From the NCBI RefSeq assembly GCF_014636295.1, contig NZ_BMEC01000001.1, positions 1-64,000 on the forward strand: a stretch of 64,000 nucleotides of DNA, in the 5' to 3' direction. Under the pieces are notes generated by a model that ran no database searches, had not been told where the DNA came from, and worked only from the letters and a program-made list of their open reading frames with translations. Below, piece after piece: positions 45,269 through 54,118 of this stretch. Position 1 is the first letter of the stretch. Every line of letters starts with the position of its first letter. The position numbers were made by a program, and so were the translations under genes. Origin of the DNA: Marivirga lumbricoides. Lineage in GTDB: Bacteria > Bacteroidota > Bacteroidia > Cytophagales > Cyclobacteriaceae.

Positions 45269-46525
45269 ATGACTGCTATTAGTTACATTATTCAGGTTAA
45301 TATAGTATTTATTATATTGGTGGTTATTTATCATTTATTACTCAAGAAAGAAGCTAACTTTAAGTTCAATCGCTATTTTCTGCTGGGAGTGGCTATAGTT
45401 AGTTTTTCTCTTCCATTTATATCAATTCCTATCGTCAATGAAGCTTCCACTCTATCTTTTCCTGCAATTAATGACATAGCGAACATTACAAGCAATCCTT
45501 CTACGGGAAGTGAACAAGAAGGAACAAAAGGCTTTACTTCCTGGCAAATTGCTTCTTTCGTATATCTCATAATTTCCGCTATTCTTCTCTTGTCATTTTC
45601 GATCAAATTTTTAAAGCTTCTCCGCAGCGTAGAAGATTTAAAAAGTAGGTCAACTTTTAATGATAAGCTTGACATTTATATAACTTCATCCAAAACTGCT
45701 CCATTTACCTTCTTTAGTGACTGTATAATCCCAGCATCCATCATAGAAAAACAAGATGCTGAATTAATTTTGAAGCATGAAAAAACACATGCTAAGCAAT
45801 GGCATAGCATGGATGTCATTCTAACGGAAATAGTAGGTTGCCTCCTTTTTATCAATCCTTTAAGAAGAAAATACAAAGAATTCATACTGCAAAACCACGA
45901 ATATATGGCAGATGCTGCTGCTATAAAGGAAGATACTGAATCTAAATACATTGAATTACTAATAGAGCAGACGCTATTCCCAAGCCACTTAAAAATGGTG
46001 AGTTCTTTTGCAAAACCTTCAATTTTGAATAGAATTAATATGTTGAAAAATGGGAAAAGAAGCATTTCTAAAAGTATTATAGCAATTTCATTAGCTTTTT
46101 TCATGCTTGTTATTTACGCATGTGATATTCAGGAAGAACCGGAAATTAAAATAGCACCTGAAGTAGTAGAGGTGGAAGCCAGTCAAGATCAAAGTTTCTC
46201 CGACCAGCAGGTATTCACTATTGTGGAAGTTCCCGCTAAGCCTAAAGACGATCTTCAAAAATTTTATAATGGAATCTCTGAATATTTAGAAGGAAAATAC
46301 CCTCAAGAAGCTAAGAACAAAGGCATAGAAGGTATTGTTTACCTACAATTTATAATTGAAAAAGATGGCAGCTTAAGTAACATAACACCTGTAAAAGGAA
46401 TTGGCGGAGGATGTGATGAACTTGCAGTGGAAGCCTTAAAGAAATCTTCTAATTGGACACCAGGAAAACAAGATGGAATAATTGTAAGATCTCAACGTAT
46501 AATACCTATACGCTTTGCTTTATAA
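45269..46525 (+). CDS. BlaR1-like M56 peptidase with TonB C-terminal domain
   Basis: 418 residues. Four membrane helices flank the zinc peptidase motif H170-EKTH-174 in a cytoplasmic loop (LKHEKTHAKQWHSMDVILTE, then FILQNHEYMADAAA). After the last helix (ISLAFFMLVIYACDI) there is a periplasmic linker and a TonB-type domain (about 335-418: YPQEAKNKGIEGIVYLQFII, CDELAVEALKKSSNWTPGKQ). The penicillin-binding sensor of BlaR1 is absent. This M56-TonB form is frequent in Bacteroidota. The TonB part presumably senses or contacts an envelope component (inference) and leads to cleavage of the upstream repressor. Confidence 0.9.
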   Translation: MTAISYIIQVNIVFIILVVIYHLLLKKEANFKFNRYFLLGVAIVSFSLPFISIPIVNEASTLSFPAINDIANITSNPSTGSEQEGTKGFTSWQIASFVYLIISAILLLSFSIKFLKLLRSVEDLKSRSTFNDKLDIYITSSKTAPFTFFSDCIIPASIIEKQDAELILKHEKTHAKQWHSMDVILTEIVGCLLFINPLRRKYKEFILQNHEYMADAAAIKEDTESKYIELLIEQTLFPSHLKMVSSFAKPSILNRINMLKNGKRSISKSIIAISLAFFMLVIYACDIQEEPEIKIAPEVVEVEASQDQSFSDQQVFTIVEVPAKPKDDLQKFYNGISEYLEGKYPQEAKNKGIEGIVYLQFIIEKDGSLSNITPVKGIGGGCDELAVEALKKSSNWTPGKQDGIIVRSQRIIPIRFAL

Positions 46526-46622
46526 CATTTTACTTCAGTGATTCCGTAAACCTAACAAAATAACTTTTCGGAGTTTCTTTTATATAAATTGAAGAAAATT
46601 AAAATTTATTCTTAAATTAAAG

Positions 46623-46641
46623 AAGTATTATATAAATACTT
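46623..46641 (+). promoter_or_regulatory. palindrome before a hypothetical gene
   Basis: AAGTATT-ATATA-AATACTT is a perfect dyad (7-bp arms) ending 6 bases before the ATG at 46648. It sits where a -7 element would be and may be an operator, though AT-rich. Confidence 0.4.
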
Positions 46642-46647
46642 ACTACA

Positions 46648-47097
46648 ATGAAAATTTTATTCCTAATTACCTCTTTCCTATTCTCTCTTTCATTTAACGA
46701 AACAGCTGATAATCAGAAGGTATTGCAACAAGTTTTAAATATTAAAGAATTTAAACAATATATATCTAAGACCCCCAGATATATGGGTAGCCAGAATCAT
46801 CATATCTTATTGGTGGCTCACAATAAAATTAGCAAAGATTATAAACTGGAAATCAATCAGATTCCTGTGGAAATAATAGATAGTGCCTCAGCTTTTTTAA
46901 ATGATAAAATATTTCTCATTCAAATTGACGAGTTTGAAATCAGTGATAAAAAAGCTGCATTGGTGTTAAGCTATAAAAATGCCAGGCTCTATTTCGAAGA
47001 GAAAAAGAAAATTGTTTTAACAGCGGATTTAAAGAAAACCGATAACGAATGGAAAGTCTCAAAATATAAAGTAAAAGAAGTTAATATTTCCGGTTAA
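46648..47097 (+). CDS. secreted hypothetical protein
   Basis: 149 residues. An N-terminal hydrophobic segment (MKILFLITSFLFSLSFNET) is a likely signal peptide. The rest is mixed alpha/beta with a lysine-rich C-terminal part (YFEEKKKIVLTADLKKTDNE). Its length and layout recall small periplasmic proteins, but I recognise no family. It lies 122 bases after the M56-TonB gene, without a clear terminator between, so it could be part of that regulon. It overlaps the convergent next gene by 17 bases. Confidence 0.6.
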   Translation: MKILFLITSFLFSLSFNETADNQKVLQQVLNIKEFKQYISKTPRYMGSQNHHILLVAHNKISKDYKLEINQIPVEIIDSASAFLNDKIFLIQIDEFEISDKKAALVLSYKNARLYFEEKKKIVLTADLKKTDNEWKVSKYKVKEVNISG

Positions 47098-47593
47098 GTA
47101 TTTCAGCGTAAATTATAGCTTTTCTGGCACTTTCAGGGTCAGATAAGCCTTCTCTTATCTCCTTTGCAAATTCATTATCATCTTCTTCTATCGAAAAAGA
47201 CTCAAAACGAGAAGTTTCTTGTTTTTCCACCTCTTTTAGATCAACCAACTCATCTATAGTTTTTAAACGCTCTCCCTTTTTATAAAGCTCTTTTAAAGTA
47301 TCATCTGCATTTTCATAATCATCACCATCTACCTTTTGATCCAACACACGCTCTTCAACCTGATCGGCCAAAGGCTTAGCTGGTTCAAACTCCAGCTCTC
47401 TTTGATTCTGAGGTGACTCACCACTTAATTCCCTTAAAATTTCTTCAAAAGATTTAGGCCTTCCGGTACTTTGAGGATCAGAATTTGTCTCTGATTTTCT
47501 TCGCGTTACCGGCTTCTTTTTATTACCTATTCCTTTAAAAATATAATAGATAATAGCTAAAACTATATATATGAGAAACTTATAATCTTCCAT
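47081..47593 (-). CDS. single-pass membrane protein with acidic tail
   Basis: 170 residues. One N-terminal membrane helix (YKFLIYIVLAIIYYIFKGIG, about 4-23) is followed by a basic stretch (NKKKPVTRRKSE) and a long acidic, mostly disordered cytoplasmic region. A proline-containing segment RPKSFEEILRELSGE and a C-terminal helix ESARKAIIYAEILNRKY are the most conserved-looking parts. Proteins of this shape are common in Cytophagales next to unrelated genes; no function is known. Monocistronic, convergent with its neighbour. Confidence 0.65.
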   Translation of the reverse strand: MEDYKFLIYIVLAIIYYIFKGIGNKKKPVTRRKSETNSDPQSTGRPKSFEEILRELSGESPQNQRELEFEPAKPLADQVEERVLDQKVDGDDYENADDTLKELYKKGERLKTIDELVDLKEVEKQETSRFESFSIEEDDNEFAKEIREGLSDPESARKAIIYAEILNRKY

Positions 47594-47684
47594 TGGATAA
47601 ATTTACTGAATAATAAGGTAAATTACAGAAAATACTCAACTTTATCAGCAAATAGAAACATCTAAAATATATGTGGTGGGTGTA

Positions 47685-49211
47685 TTAATTCAACCTGAAC
47701 CCTATTACAAGAACATCATCAGTTTGGGCTGCATCACTTTTCCACGATTCAAACTTTTGCTTTAAGAGCTGCCGTTGGTCTGCCATAGTTTCACTAGAAA
47801 TACTCTGCAGGTATTTTTTGAAATTTGATAGCATATATTTTTTATCATTTGGTCCCCCAAATTGATCCGAAAAACCATCAGAAAATAAATAATAAGAGGC
47901 ATTCATTTCAATCTTCTTTTCATAAAGTTTAAAGGAAAGCGAAGACTCATCTTTATTCATTCCCCCAAGTGATGTTCTATTTCCTTTTACCTCTTCCAAA
48001 TTACCCTCAGAATCAATAATAATTAAAGTATTCTTTGCTCCTGCAAAATGAATTGTTCCAGCTTCTTTATCTATCGTCACTATACCAACATCCATTCCAT
48101 CCTGGTTATCATTTTCTGTTTGTTTTAAAGATTCATTGATTCCATTATGCATTTGACTCAAAATATCTGCTGGGTTTATTATCCCGTTTTGTATAACAGC
48201 CTGTGTTAAATGTGTATGGCCAACCAAAGACATAAACGCTCCCGGTACCCCGTGCCCTGTGCAATCAACAGCAGCCACTATGATTTTTCCATTCTTTTCT
48301 GTTATCCAGTGAAAATCTCCTGAGACAATATCTCTCGGAGCAAAGAAGATAAAAGAGTCCGGTAAATATTTTGTAAACAAACTATAAGAGGGCAACATGG
48401 CACTTTGAATCCTTTTGGCATAACGAATGCTTCCAATAATATCCCCATTCTGCTTTTCTATATATTCTTTTTGAATCTGCAACGTATCTCTTTGAGTAAG
48501 AATTTCCTCTTTCTGCAACAACAATTCTTCATTCTGCTCAGCTATTTGCTCACTTTTGAATCGTAGGTCCTTTTGTACTTTTATTAAGCTCTGATTTCGC
48601 TCCTGTAATTCAAAATGTGCTTCCTGAAGTGCAACTCTATGCATAAAGTTATTCTTCATAATATAATAGCGGAAAGCGGCTATTGAAAAGCAGGAAATAC
48701 CTACAACTATTAAAATATTAACCCCCTTCAAAAGGAAATAATCCATCACTCCCATAGTGCAAAAAACCATATTCACCACCACCTGAATGATAAATACAAC
48801 AATAAAATTAATGATAAAGTAAAAGGGACGGAGTATAACCAATACAGCACTTGTAATAAATACGGTAACCATTGAGATAACATAATTAAGCCAATCTCCG
48901 CATTCAACCATATAAGCTGCTGATGTAAATAAGCAAAAAGCTATTACCTCAAATAACAACTCATGGCTAAATTTATACCTCTGATGAAATAAATAAACAA
49001 CGCCCACTACAACAGAGGGACCAAACCTGAACAAATACCATATTGTTACATTGGACTTCTCAATTGAAAGTTCAGGAATTGTACTTAAAGGGAATAAGAA
49101 GATAACCAAAATTGCTCCCCACCTTGCATAAAGAGAGCCAATTCTCCTGTATTCTTCCTTCCAGGCTTCCTGCAATTTAAAACCAAAATTATCAGTAAAA
49201 TTGAATATCAT
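47685..49211 (-). CDS. SpoIIE-type serine phosphatase with membrane sensor
   Basis: 508 residues. Seven predicted membrane helices (about 25-190) are followed by a coiled coil (about 195-250, with QIAEQNEELLLQKEEILTQR). A PP2C/SpoIIE domain (about 265-505) contains SGDFHWITEKNGKIIVAAVD and CTGHGVPGAFMSLVGHTHL with the metal-binding aspartates, and later FKLYEKKIEMNASYYLFSDG. Such proteins dephosphorylate anti-anti-sigma or other phosphoserine proteins. No anti-sigma or STAS partner is adjacent, other than the unrelated STAS of the SulP transporter. Monocistronic. Confidence 0.9.
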   Translation of the reverse strand: MIFNFTDNFGFKLQEAWKEEYRRIGSLYARWGAILVIFLFPLSTIPELSIEKSNVTIWYLFRFGPSVVVGVVYLFHQRYKFSHELLFEVIAFCLFTSAAYMVECGDWLNYVISMVTVFITSAVLVILRPFYFIINFIVVFIIQVVVNMVFCTMGVMDYFLLKGVNILIVVGISCFSIAAFRYYIMKNNFMHRVALQEAHFELQERNQSLIKVQKDLRFKSEQIAEQNEELLLQKEEILTQRDTLQIQKEYIEKQNGDIIGSIRYAKRIQSAMLPSYSLFTKYLPDSFIFFAPRDIVSGDFHWITEKNGKIIVAAVDCTGHGVPGAFMSLVGHTHLTQAVIQNGIINPADILSQMHNGINESLKQTENDNQDGMDVGIVTIDKEAGTIHFAGAKNTLIIIDSEGNLEEVKGNRTSLGGMNKDESSLSFKLYEKKIEMNASYYLFSDGFSDQFGGPNDKKYMLSNFKKYLQSISSETMADQRQLLKQKFESWKSDAAQTDDVLVIGFRLN

Positions 49212-49263
49212 TCCTTATAAGGCTGATTTATTATTGATATTATTATATAAAAGATACAAACCT

Positions 49264-51438
49264 TTATGTAAACTGAGGATATACATTTTCAGCCATTAAA
49301 GATTGTACTTTTTTGCGAAGTCTCCTACCCTTCATCCTTTTTATTTGCTGATTGTAGTCTTTCCTTATATCAATTTTATAAGAGGGAACAGACACATTTA
49401 CAGCTTCTTTTACCCATACTGAATGTATTGTGAAAGCAAATTGTAATTCTTCATGATACAGTTTTACAATTGGCCCTTTATTCAGTTCTTTGGCATCAAA
49501 AATCCAAATTTCTGAAAAATAGGAAGTAAGGCTCTCATTATTTTCCACTTCGCCAATTACTGTACAAAGAATATACCCATTTAAAGACCAAGGAATATTA
49601 ATATTTTGCTCAGAAGAAGGAACAAACTGAAGCGACCACATAAAAGTATTCTTAGGAAAGGAGTAATGGTCTGTAACTTCCATTGTTTTTGTATCCACAC
49701 ATTGTAAAATAAATGGTGCACCTTTCTTACAAAACTCTAACATTTCTTCAGCTGAGTATACTCTGTTCCTATCTGAATTTCTGTATAAATCATACATAAA
49801 TTCTGTTAGCATCTGATCAGACAAACCGTAAGCCTGCCAGAAGGTATATTCAATTTTATTGACATTGGCATCAGGGGAAAGCATATCTCTATAAGTGTAA
49901 AGCCCTACCCCCCAGGTATGAGGTCCCGGATCCATCTTATCAAGATTCCCTGTGAGATGAAGAAATTTTGACTTACTTTCCAGTACATCTCTATTCTTTA
50001 CATCAATTAAAATCTTTCCAATTTTACCAATATCCATTTCTCCTACAGCAAGCAGACCTACTCTTTGGACATCTATAGGTGCTTGGGTTACTTTACACCT
50101 ATCATAATACCTAATCCATTCTGCAGGACAAGCACAGCAATTATGAGCTGTATGAATAGTTAATATATCATTGTCATTTTGATAGTCAACAGAAAAATGT
50201 ACAGTTTCAACCGGAAGTATCACTCTGTAAGCTTTTACTTCCTTCTCCTGGCTCAATAATTTACTTCTGGGAATAATATAAAGACTTGAGTAATCATTCT
50301 GTGCTCCGGTAAGCAATTCTCTTAGAAAAGAATCAATCTTAACATTTTTAGGATAAGGATTGTTAACCATTACATCCAGCGTAAATTTAAAATTGGTATC
50401 AGCCAGAATTAAATAATCTTTACTAAAGCCGATTTGATGCATATTATGCTCAATATCAATAGGTGAACCATCCTCGTTTACAATCTTAAAAGTTTGAGGT
50501 GTTTTCTCGCCTTTCCATTTTACAAGATACACTGCATTTTCATTGGAAATCCTGTATCCGACTAGCCTGTGAAATAATACTTTCAGATTTTCCCATAAAC
50601 TTTTTCTTTTAGGCACTACATTAGCTGCATAGAAAAAATCATTGACCTCCTGAGCCACCTTTTCCTTGCTATCATAATGTTTCCAGTGTGCTATTTTCTC
50701 TTCTAATTTTTGTTCTAGCGTTTCATCATCTCTAAATAGAAAATCAAAGATTTTAGTAGGGTCAAGTAATGCTTTATTAGTTTTAGTGAAATTAACACTG
50801 AATAGCTCATTAGTTTCCGGATCATATACAGGATGGGCTGTTGTAAGAATCATGGGAAAGAGACTATTTACTATAGGTGGAGTGCCTGCACGCCAAAACC
50901 GATTCTCCCCTACTGGAGTAATTAAGTTCATCGATTCAGGATCGAATTCAAAGGGTCTTCCCGCATCAAATGTTGCTAAAAGTCTAGCTTGCGAATCTCC
51001 GGGAACTCTAAATGGCGTGATAGCGGTGTTAAGTTGATTTCTTGTCCCTAACTTGCGGGACATCCTTGCTAAGCCATTATTTTTAAAAGCCAGGTCAGAG
51101 TACAAGCTCTCTTCACCATTCAGAAAAGGGCTGGTGGCAATATCTGCATAATAGCATGGGGGCTTCAACAACCTTGTTTTAAGCTTTACCTTGCCGGAAG
51201 AGGTTAAATCAAATCGGAACATATAGCCATCACCATTGATGAGAGGCGAGCCATACTCCTGATTAAATTCGCCATTGGGTAAGGTTTTCTCATACGGCAA
51301 GCCACCGGAATTTACTGTCCCAGCACCTGAATTAATAAAAACAAATCCGCTTAAATCTTTGGGGATTTCGCCTGTCTTAACTTTTAATTCTACATCTAGG
51401 GGTTCTCTGGTTGAAGTCAGCAAATTAGGGTGACTCAT
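49264..51438 (-). CDS. carotenoid oxygenase family protein
   Basis: 724 residues, longer than typical bacterial enzymes (about 480-550). The seven-bladed propeller iron enzyme shows its His ligands in TAHPVYDPETNELFSVNF (H202), NMHQIGFSKDYLILAD (H334), ILTIHTAHNC and FTIHSVWVKEA. The N-terminus GEIPKDLSGFVFINSGAG and GDGYMFRFDLTSSGKV are family features. Members cleave carotenoids or stilbenes oxidatively; the extra length comes from insertions in the middle. No signal peptide is seen, so it is cytoplasmic. No carotenoid biosynthesis genes are close. The substrate is not predictable from sequence. Confidence 0.88.
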   Translation of the reverse strand: MSHPNLLTSTREPLDVELKVKTGEIPKDLSGFVFINSGAGTVNSGGLPYEKTLPNGEFNQEYGSPLINGDGYMFRFDLTSSGKVKLKTRLLKPPCYYADIATSPFLNGEESLYSDLAFKNNGLARMSRKLGTRNQLNTAITPFRVPGDSQARLLATFDAGRPFEFDPESMNLITPVGENRFWRAGTPPIVNSLFPMILTTAHPVYDPETNELFSVNFTKTNKALLDPTKIFDFLFRDDETLEQKLEEKIAHWKHYDSKEKVAQEVNDFFYAANVVPKRKSLWENLKVLFHRLVGYRISNENAVYLVKWKGEKTPQTFKIVNEDGSPIDIEHNMHQIGFSKDYLILADTNFKFTLDVMVNNPYPKNVKIDSFLRELLTGAQNDYSSLYIIPRSKLLSQEKEVKAYRVILPVETVHFSVDYQNDNDILTIHTAHNCCACPAEWIRYYDRCKVTQAPIDVQRVGLLAVGEMDIGKIGKILIDVKNRDVLESKSKFLHLTGNLDKMDPGPHTWGVGLYTYRDMLSPDANVNKIEYTFWQAYGLSDQMLTEFMYDLYRNSDRNRVYSAEEMLEFCKKGAPFILQCVDTKTMEVTDHYSFPKNTFMWSLQFVPSSEQNINIPWSLNGYILCTVIGEVENNESLTSYFSEIWIFDAKELNKGPIVKLYHEELQFAFTIHSVWVKEAVNVSVPSYKIDIRKDYNQQIKRMKGRRLRKKVQSLMAENVYPQFT

Positions 51439-51592
51439 AATTGCAATAATAGAAGGTTCAATATTAATTCCCCTACATAGTTACACAATTCTTACTAAAC
51501 ATCAATTTTTAAACCAGTAAATAGTGCTTTACTTATATTATTTTATTCTTTTTGGAATGAATTAATAGCGGAAAAAGCTCTTAACTAAAACA

Positions 51593-53122
51593 TCAAACGC
51601 TATCAGTAGCTACTTTATAAGTAGGGTCTTCTATCACATTTACATCAATTATTTGTTCTGCATTTTGTAATAACCTTCTACAATCAGGGCTTAAATGGCG
51701 CAGATGTACTATTTTACCTACCTTCTGGTATCTTTCAGTGAGCTTATTTAATGCTTCTATAGCCGACATGTCCACTACTCTGCTTTCTGCAAAGTCAATA
51801 ATTACTTCATCAGGATCATCTGTTACATCAAATTTTTCATTAAAAGCAGTAACTGATCCAAAAAATAAAGGGCCATAAATTTCATAGTGCTTAGTTCCTT
51901 TATCATCAATATGCTTTCTGGCACGAATTCTCTTTGCGTTATCCCAGGCAAAAACTAAAGCAGATATAATAACCCCTACAACTACCGCTAAAGCAAGATT
52001 ATGCAGCACAATAGTAACTATAGTCACCAGGAACATCACAAAAATGTCGGATCGTGGCATTCTTTTTATTGTGCGCAGGCTAGCCCATTCAAAAGTACCA
52101 ATAGCTACCATTATCATCAATCCTGTTAATGCTGCCATTGGCAATTGCTCCACCAGGCTTGCTCCAAACATAATAAATACTAAAAGCATTATGGCTGCTA
52201 CAATACCTGACAAACGAGCTCTGGCACCATTGGAAACATTTATTAAACTTTGACCTAGCATGGCGCAGCCTCCCATCCCTGATAGAAATCCTGAAAAGAT
52301 ATTAGCCACACCCTGCGCAACAGCCTCTTTATTACCTCTCCCACGTGTTTCAGTAATCTCATCCAGAATATTGAGCGTTAAGAGGCTTTCTATTAAGCCC
52401 ACACCTGCCATAATTAATGCATAAGGAAAAATGAGAACAAGCGTATCCCAGGTGAGAGGAATGGCCGGTACATGAAAAGGAGGAAAACCTCCTTTAATGG
52501 AAGCAATATCTCCTACACTTCGGGTATCAATGTCAAAGAAAAACACAATCCCAAATACTACCAGAATTGCAGCAAGTGTTGAAGGAAATACCTTAGTTAT
52601 CTTTGGCAATCCCCAAATGATTAACATTGTTAAAAGAACAAGTCCCAGTAAAATATATAGCTCCGAACCAGTTAACCAATTGTCTGATTTGTCTTTAAAT
52701 TGATCAAGCTGAGAACTAAAAATAATCAGCGCCAAACCGTTTACAAAACCAAATATAACGGGATGAGGAACTAATCGCATTAATTTTCCTAAACGAAGAA
52801 AACCAGCAGTAACCTGAATTAATCCTGCTAAAATTACAGTTGCCAATACATATTCCACCCCGTGAGATTGAGATAAAGCAACAATAACTACTGCAACCGC
52901 TCCGGTTGCTCCTGAGATCATTCCCGGTCTGCCCCCTAAAATGGCTGTAATTAACCCCATTACGAAAGCAGCATATAAACCAGTTAGGGGCGATAATTCT
53001 GCCATAAAAGCAAATGCAACTGCCTCAGGTATTAAAGCAAGTGCGACTGTTAAACCAGATAAAACTTCGGTTTTGTAGTTTACTTTCTGCGAAAAATTAA
53101 AAAGGTTAATGTATTTATTCAT
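51593..53122 (-). CDS. SulP-family anion transporter with STAS domain
   Basis: 509 residues from the ATG at 53122 (MNKYINLFNFSQKVNYKTEV); 16 upstream codons in frame are not family-like. About 12-14 membrane helices follow, with VALALIPEAVAFAFMAELSP and GLYAAFVMGLITAILGGRPGMISGATGA typical of SulP. The C-terminal STAS domain (about 400-509) includes VIIDFAESRVVDMSAIEALN. Substrates of the family include sulfate, bicarbonate and chloride. The GGRPGMISGATGA motif is seen in the BicA/SulP-type group with Na+-dependent bicarbonate uptake, but I cannot assign it. Monocistronic. Confidence 0.93.
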   Translation of the reverse strand: MNKYINLFNFSQKVNYKTEVLSGLTVALALIPEAVAFAFMAELSPLTGLYAAFVMGLITAILGGRPGMISGATGAVAVVIVALSQSHGVEYVLATVILAGLIQVTAGFLRLGKLMRLVPHPVIFGFVNGLALIIFSSQLDQFKDKSDNWLTGSELYILLGLVLLTMLIIWGLPKITKVFPSTLAAILVVFGIVFFFDIDTRSVGDIASIKGGFPPFHVPAIPLTWDTLVLIFPYALIMAGVGLIESLLTLNILDEITETRGRGNKEAVAQGVANIFSGFLSGMGGCAMLGQSLINVSNGARARLSGIVAAIMLLVFIMFGASLVEQLPMAALTGLMIMVAIGTFEWASLRTIKRMPRSDIFVMFLVTIVTIVLHNLALAVVVGVIISALVFAWDNAKRIRARKHIDDKGTKHYEIYGPLFFGSVTAFNEKFDVTDDPDEVIIDFAESRVVDMSAIEALNKLTERYQKVGKIVHLRHLSPDCRRLLQNAEQIIDVNVIEDPTYKVATDSV

Positions 53123-53354
53123 TATAGATAAATTTGAGAAAATAAAAGGGCAGCTGGTATGGCAACCCACTACTTATATATGAGAAATGCGATTATTAAA
53201 AGCAAACTAGAAAGTAATAATAAGTTTGAAATGCATATTCATTTTTTTGAAGCCACAAAACTATAATTATTAATTTAAACCCGTCTAGTTTTTTATCGAA
53301 AATAAGTACTCATCACCTATTTTACTACGTGAGATAAACTTCCCATTCAGAGCA

Positions 53355-53768
53355 TTAAAGTTTGTGAGCAATAAATTCGCTTGAATCCAGTACTTCTATT
53401 TCACTGAAGTAAAAATCATCTTTATTTTCTGTCAAAATAATCTGGCAGCCTACTCTTTCAGCTGAATAATACTCAAAGCCATCTTCCAGATCATATATTT
53501 TCTTATTTGCTAATGCTTTTTCAACCCCTGACTGATCAGCATCTGCTATTTTAATATGCTGACAAAGTATAGCAATTTTTTGTTTTGCTTTCTCCTCGCT
53601 TACTTTCTTAGAAGCGAAGTAAAATGCAATAGCAAGGCAAATGGGAGAAGTGTAAAATTGGAATTTAGCGTTATCAGCTAAACTTAATATTCTTGCCGTG
53701 CGATTAAATAGAGGATATTCTTTATTGAGTACAGACACAATAATATTAGCATCCAAAAATATTCTCAT
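53355..53768 (-). CDS. PIN-domain toxin
   Basis: 137 residues. The PIN nuclease fold starts MRIFLDANIIVSVLNKEYPL with D6 as the first metal ligand. Further acidic positions are in KIYDLEDGFEYYSAERVGC and ENKDDFYFSEIEVLDSSEF. This suggests a VapC-like RNase. It overlaps the upstream antitoxin gene by 4 bases (ATGA), the usual layout. The target RNA is unknown; VapC toxins often cut tRNA or 23S rRNA. Confidence 0.88.
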   Translation of the reverse strand: MRIFLDANIIVSVLNKEYPLFNRTARILSLADNAKFQFYTSPICLAIAFYFASKKVSEEKAKQKIAILCQHIKIADADQSGVEKALANKKIYDLEDGFEYYSAERVGCQIILTENKDDFYFSEIEVLDSSEFIAHKL

Positions 53769-54022
53769 TTTTTAGAAGCTAAATACTCTGCTTTCATATC
53801 TTTTCTTTTTCGAGATTTAGTATGGTATTCTGCCTTACCTTCTGCCACCTGATTTACCCAATCTGCAACAGGTAATTCATCAAGAGATTTATATTCTCCG
53901 GTGGTGATTTGCCGTAAAAGAAACTCAGTTAAACGAGACAAGCTAATATTATTTTTCTCAGCAAATTGCTTAGCTTTACCTATTACCTCTTCATTAAAAG
54001 ACAGTGTAACTTTAGCATCCAT
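53765..54022 (-). CDS. DUF6364-type antitoxin
   Basis: 85 residues from the ATG at 54022 (MDAKVTLSFNEEVIGKAKQF); a GTG two codons upstream also exists. The N-terminal ribbon-helix-helix segment (VTLSFNEEVIGKAKQFAEKN, ISLSRLTEFLLRQI) is DNA binding. The basic C-terminus (SRKRKDMKAEYLASKK) is the likely toxin-binding part. Partner of the PIN toxin downstream. Two palindromes 38 bases upstream are plausible autoregulation sites. Confidence 0.87.
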   Translation of the reverse strand: MDAKVTLSFNEEVIGKAKQFAEKNNISLSRLTEFLLRQITTGEYKSLDELPVADWVNQVAEGKAEYHTKSRKRKDMKAEYLASKK

Positions 54023-54059
54023 GACCACTCATTTTTTTATACCGCTAAAATAATAAAAC

Positions 54060-54084
54060 TATACGTATAAAACAAACTTTGTTT
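54060..54084. promoter_or_regulatory. palindromes upstream of the toxin-antitoxin operon
   Basis: TATACGTATA (54060-54069) and AAACAAA-C-TTTGTTT (54070-54084) are two adjacent perfect palindromes 38 bases before the antitoxin start. Ribbon-helix-helix antitoxins usually bind such sites to control their own operon. Confidence 0.6.
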
Positions 54085-54118
54085 CTACAACAGAGCTCAT
54101 CAGGATTAACTAAAGCGC

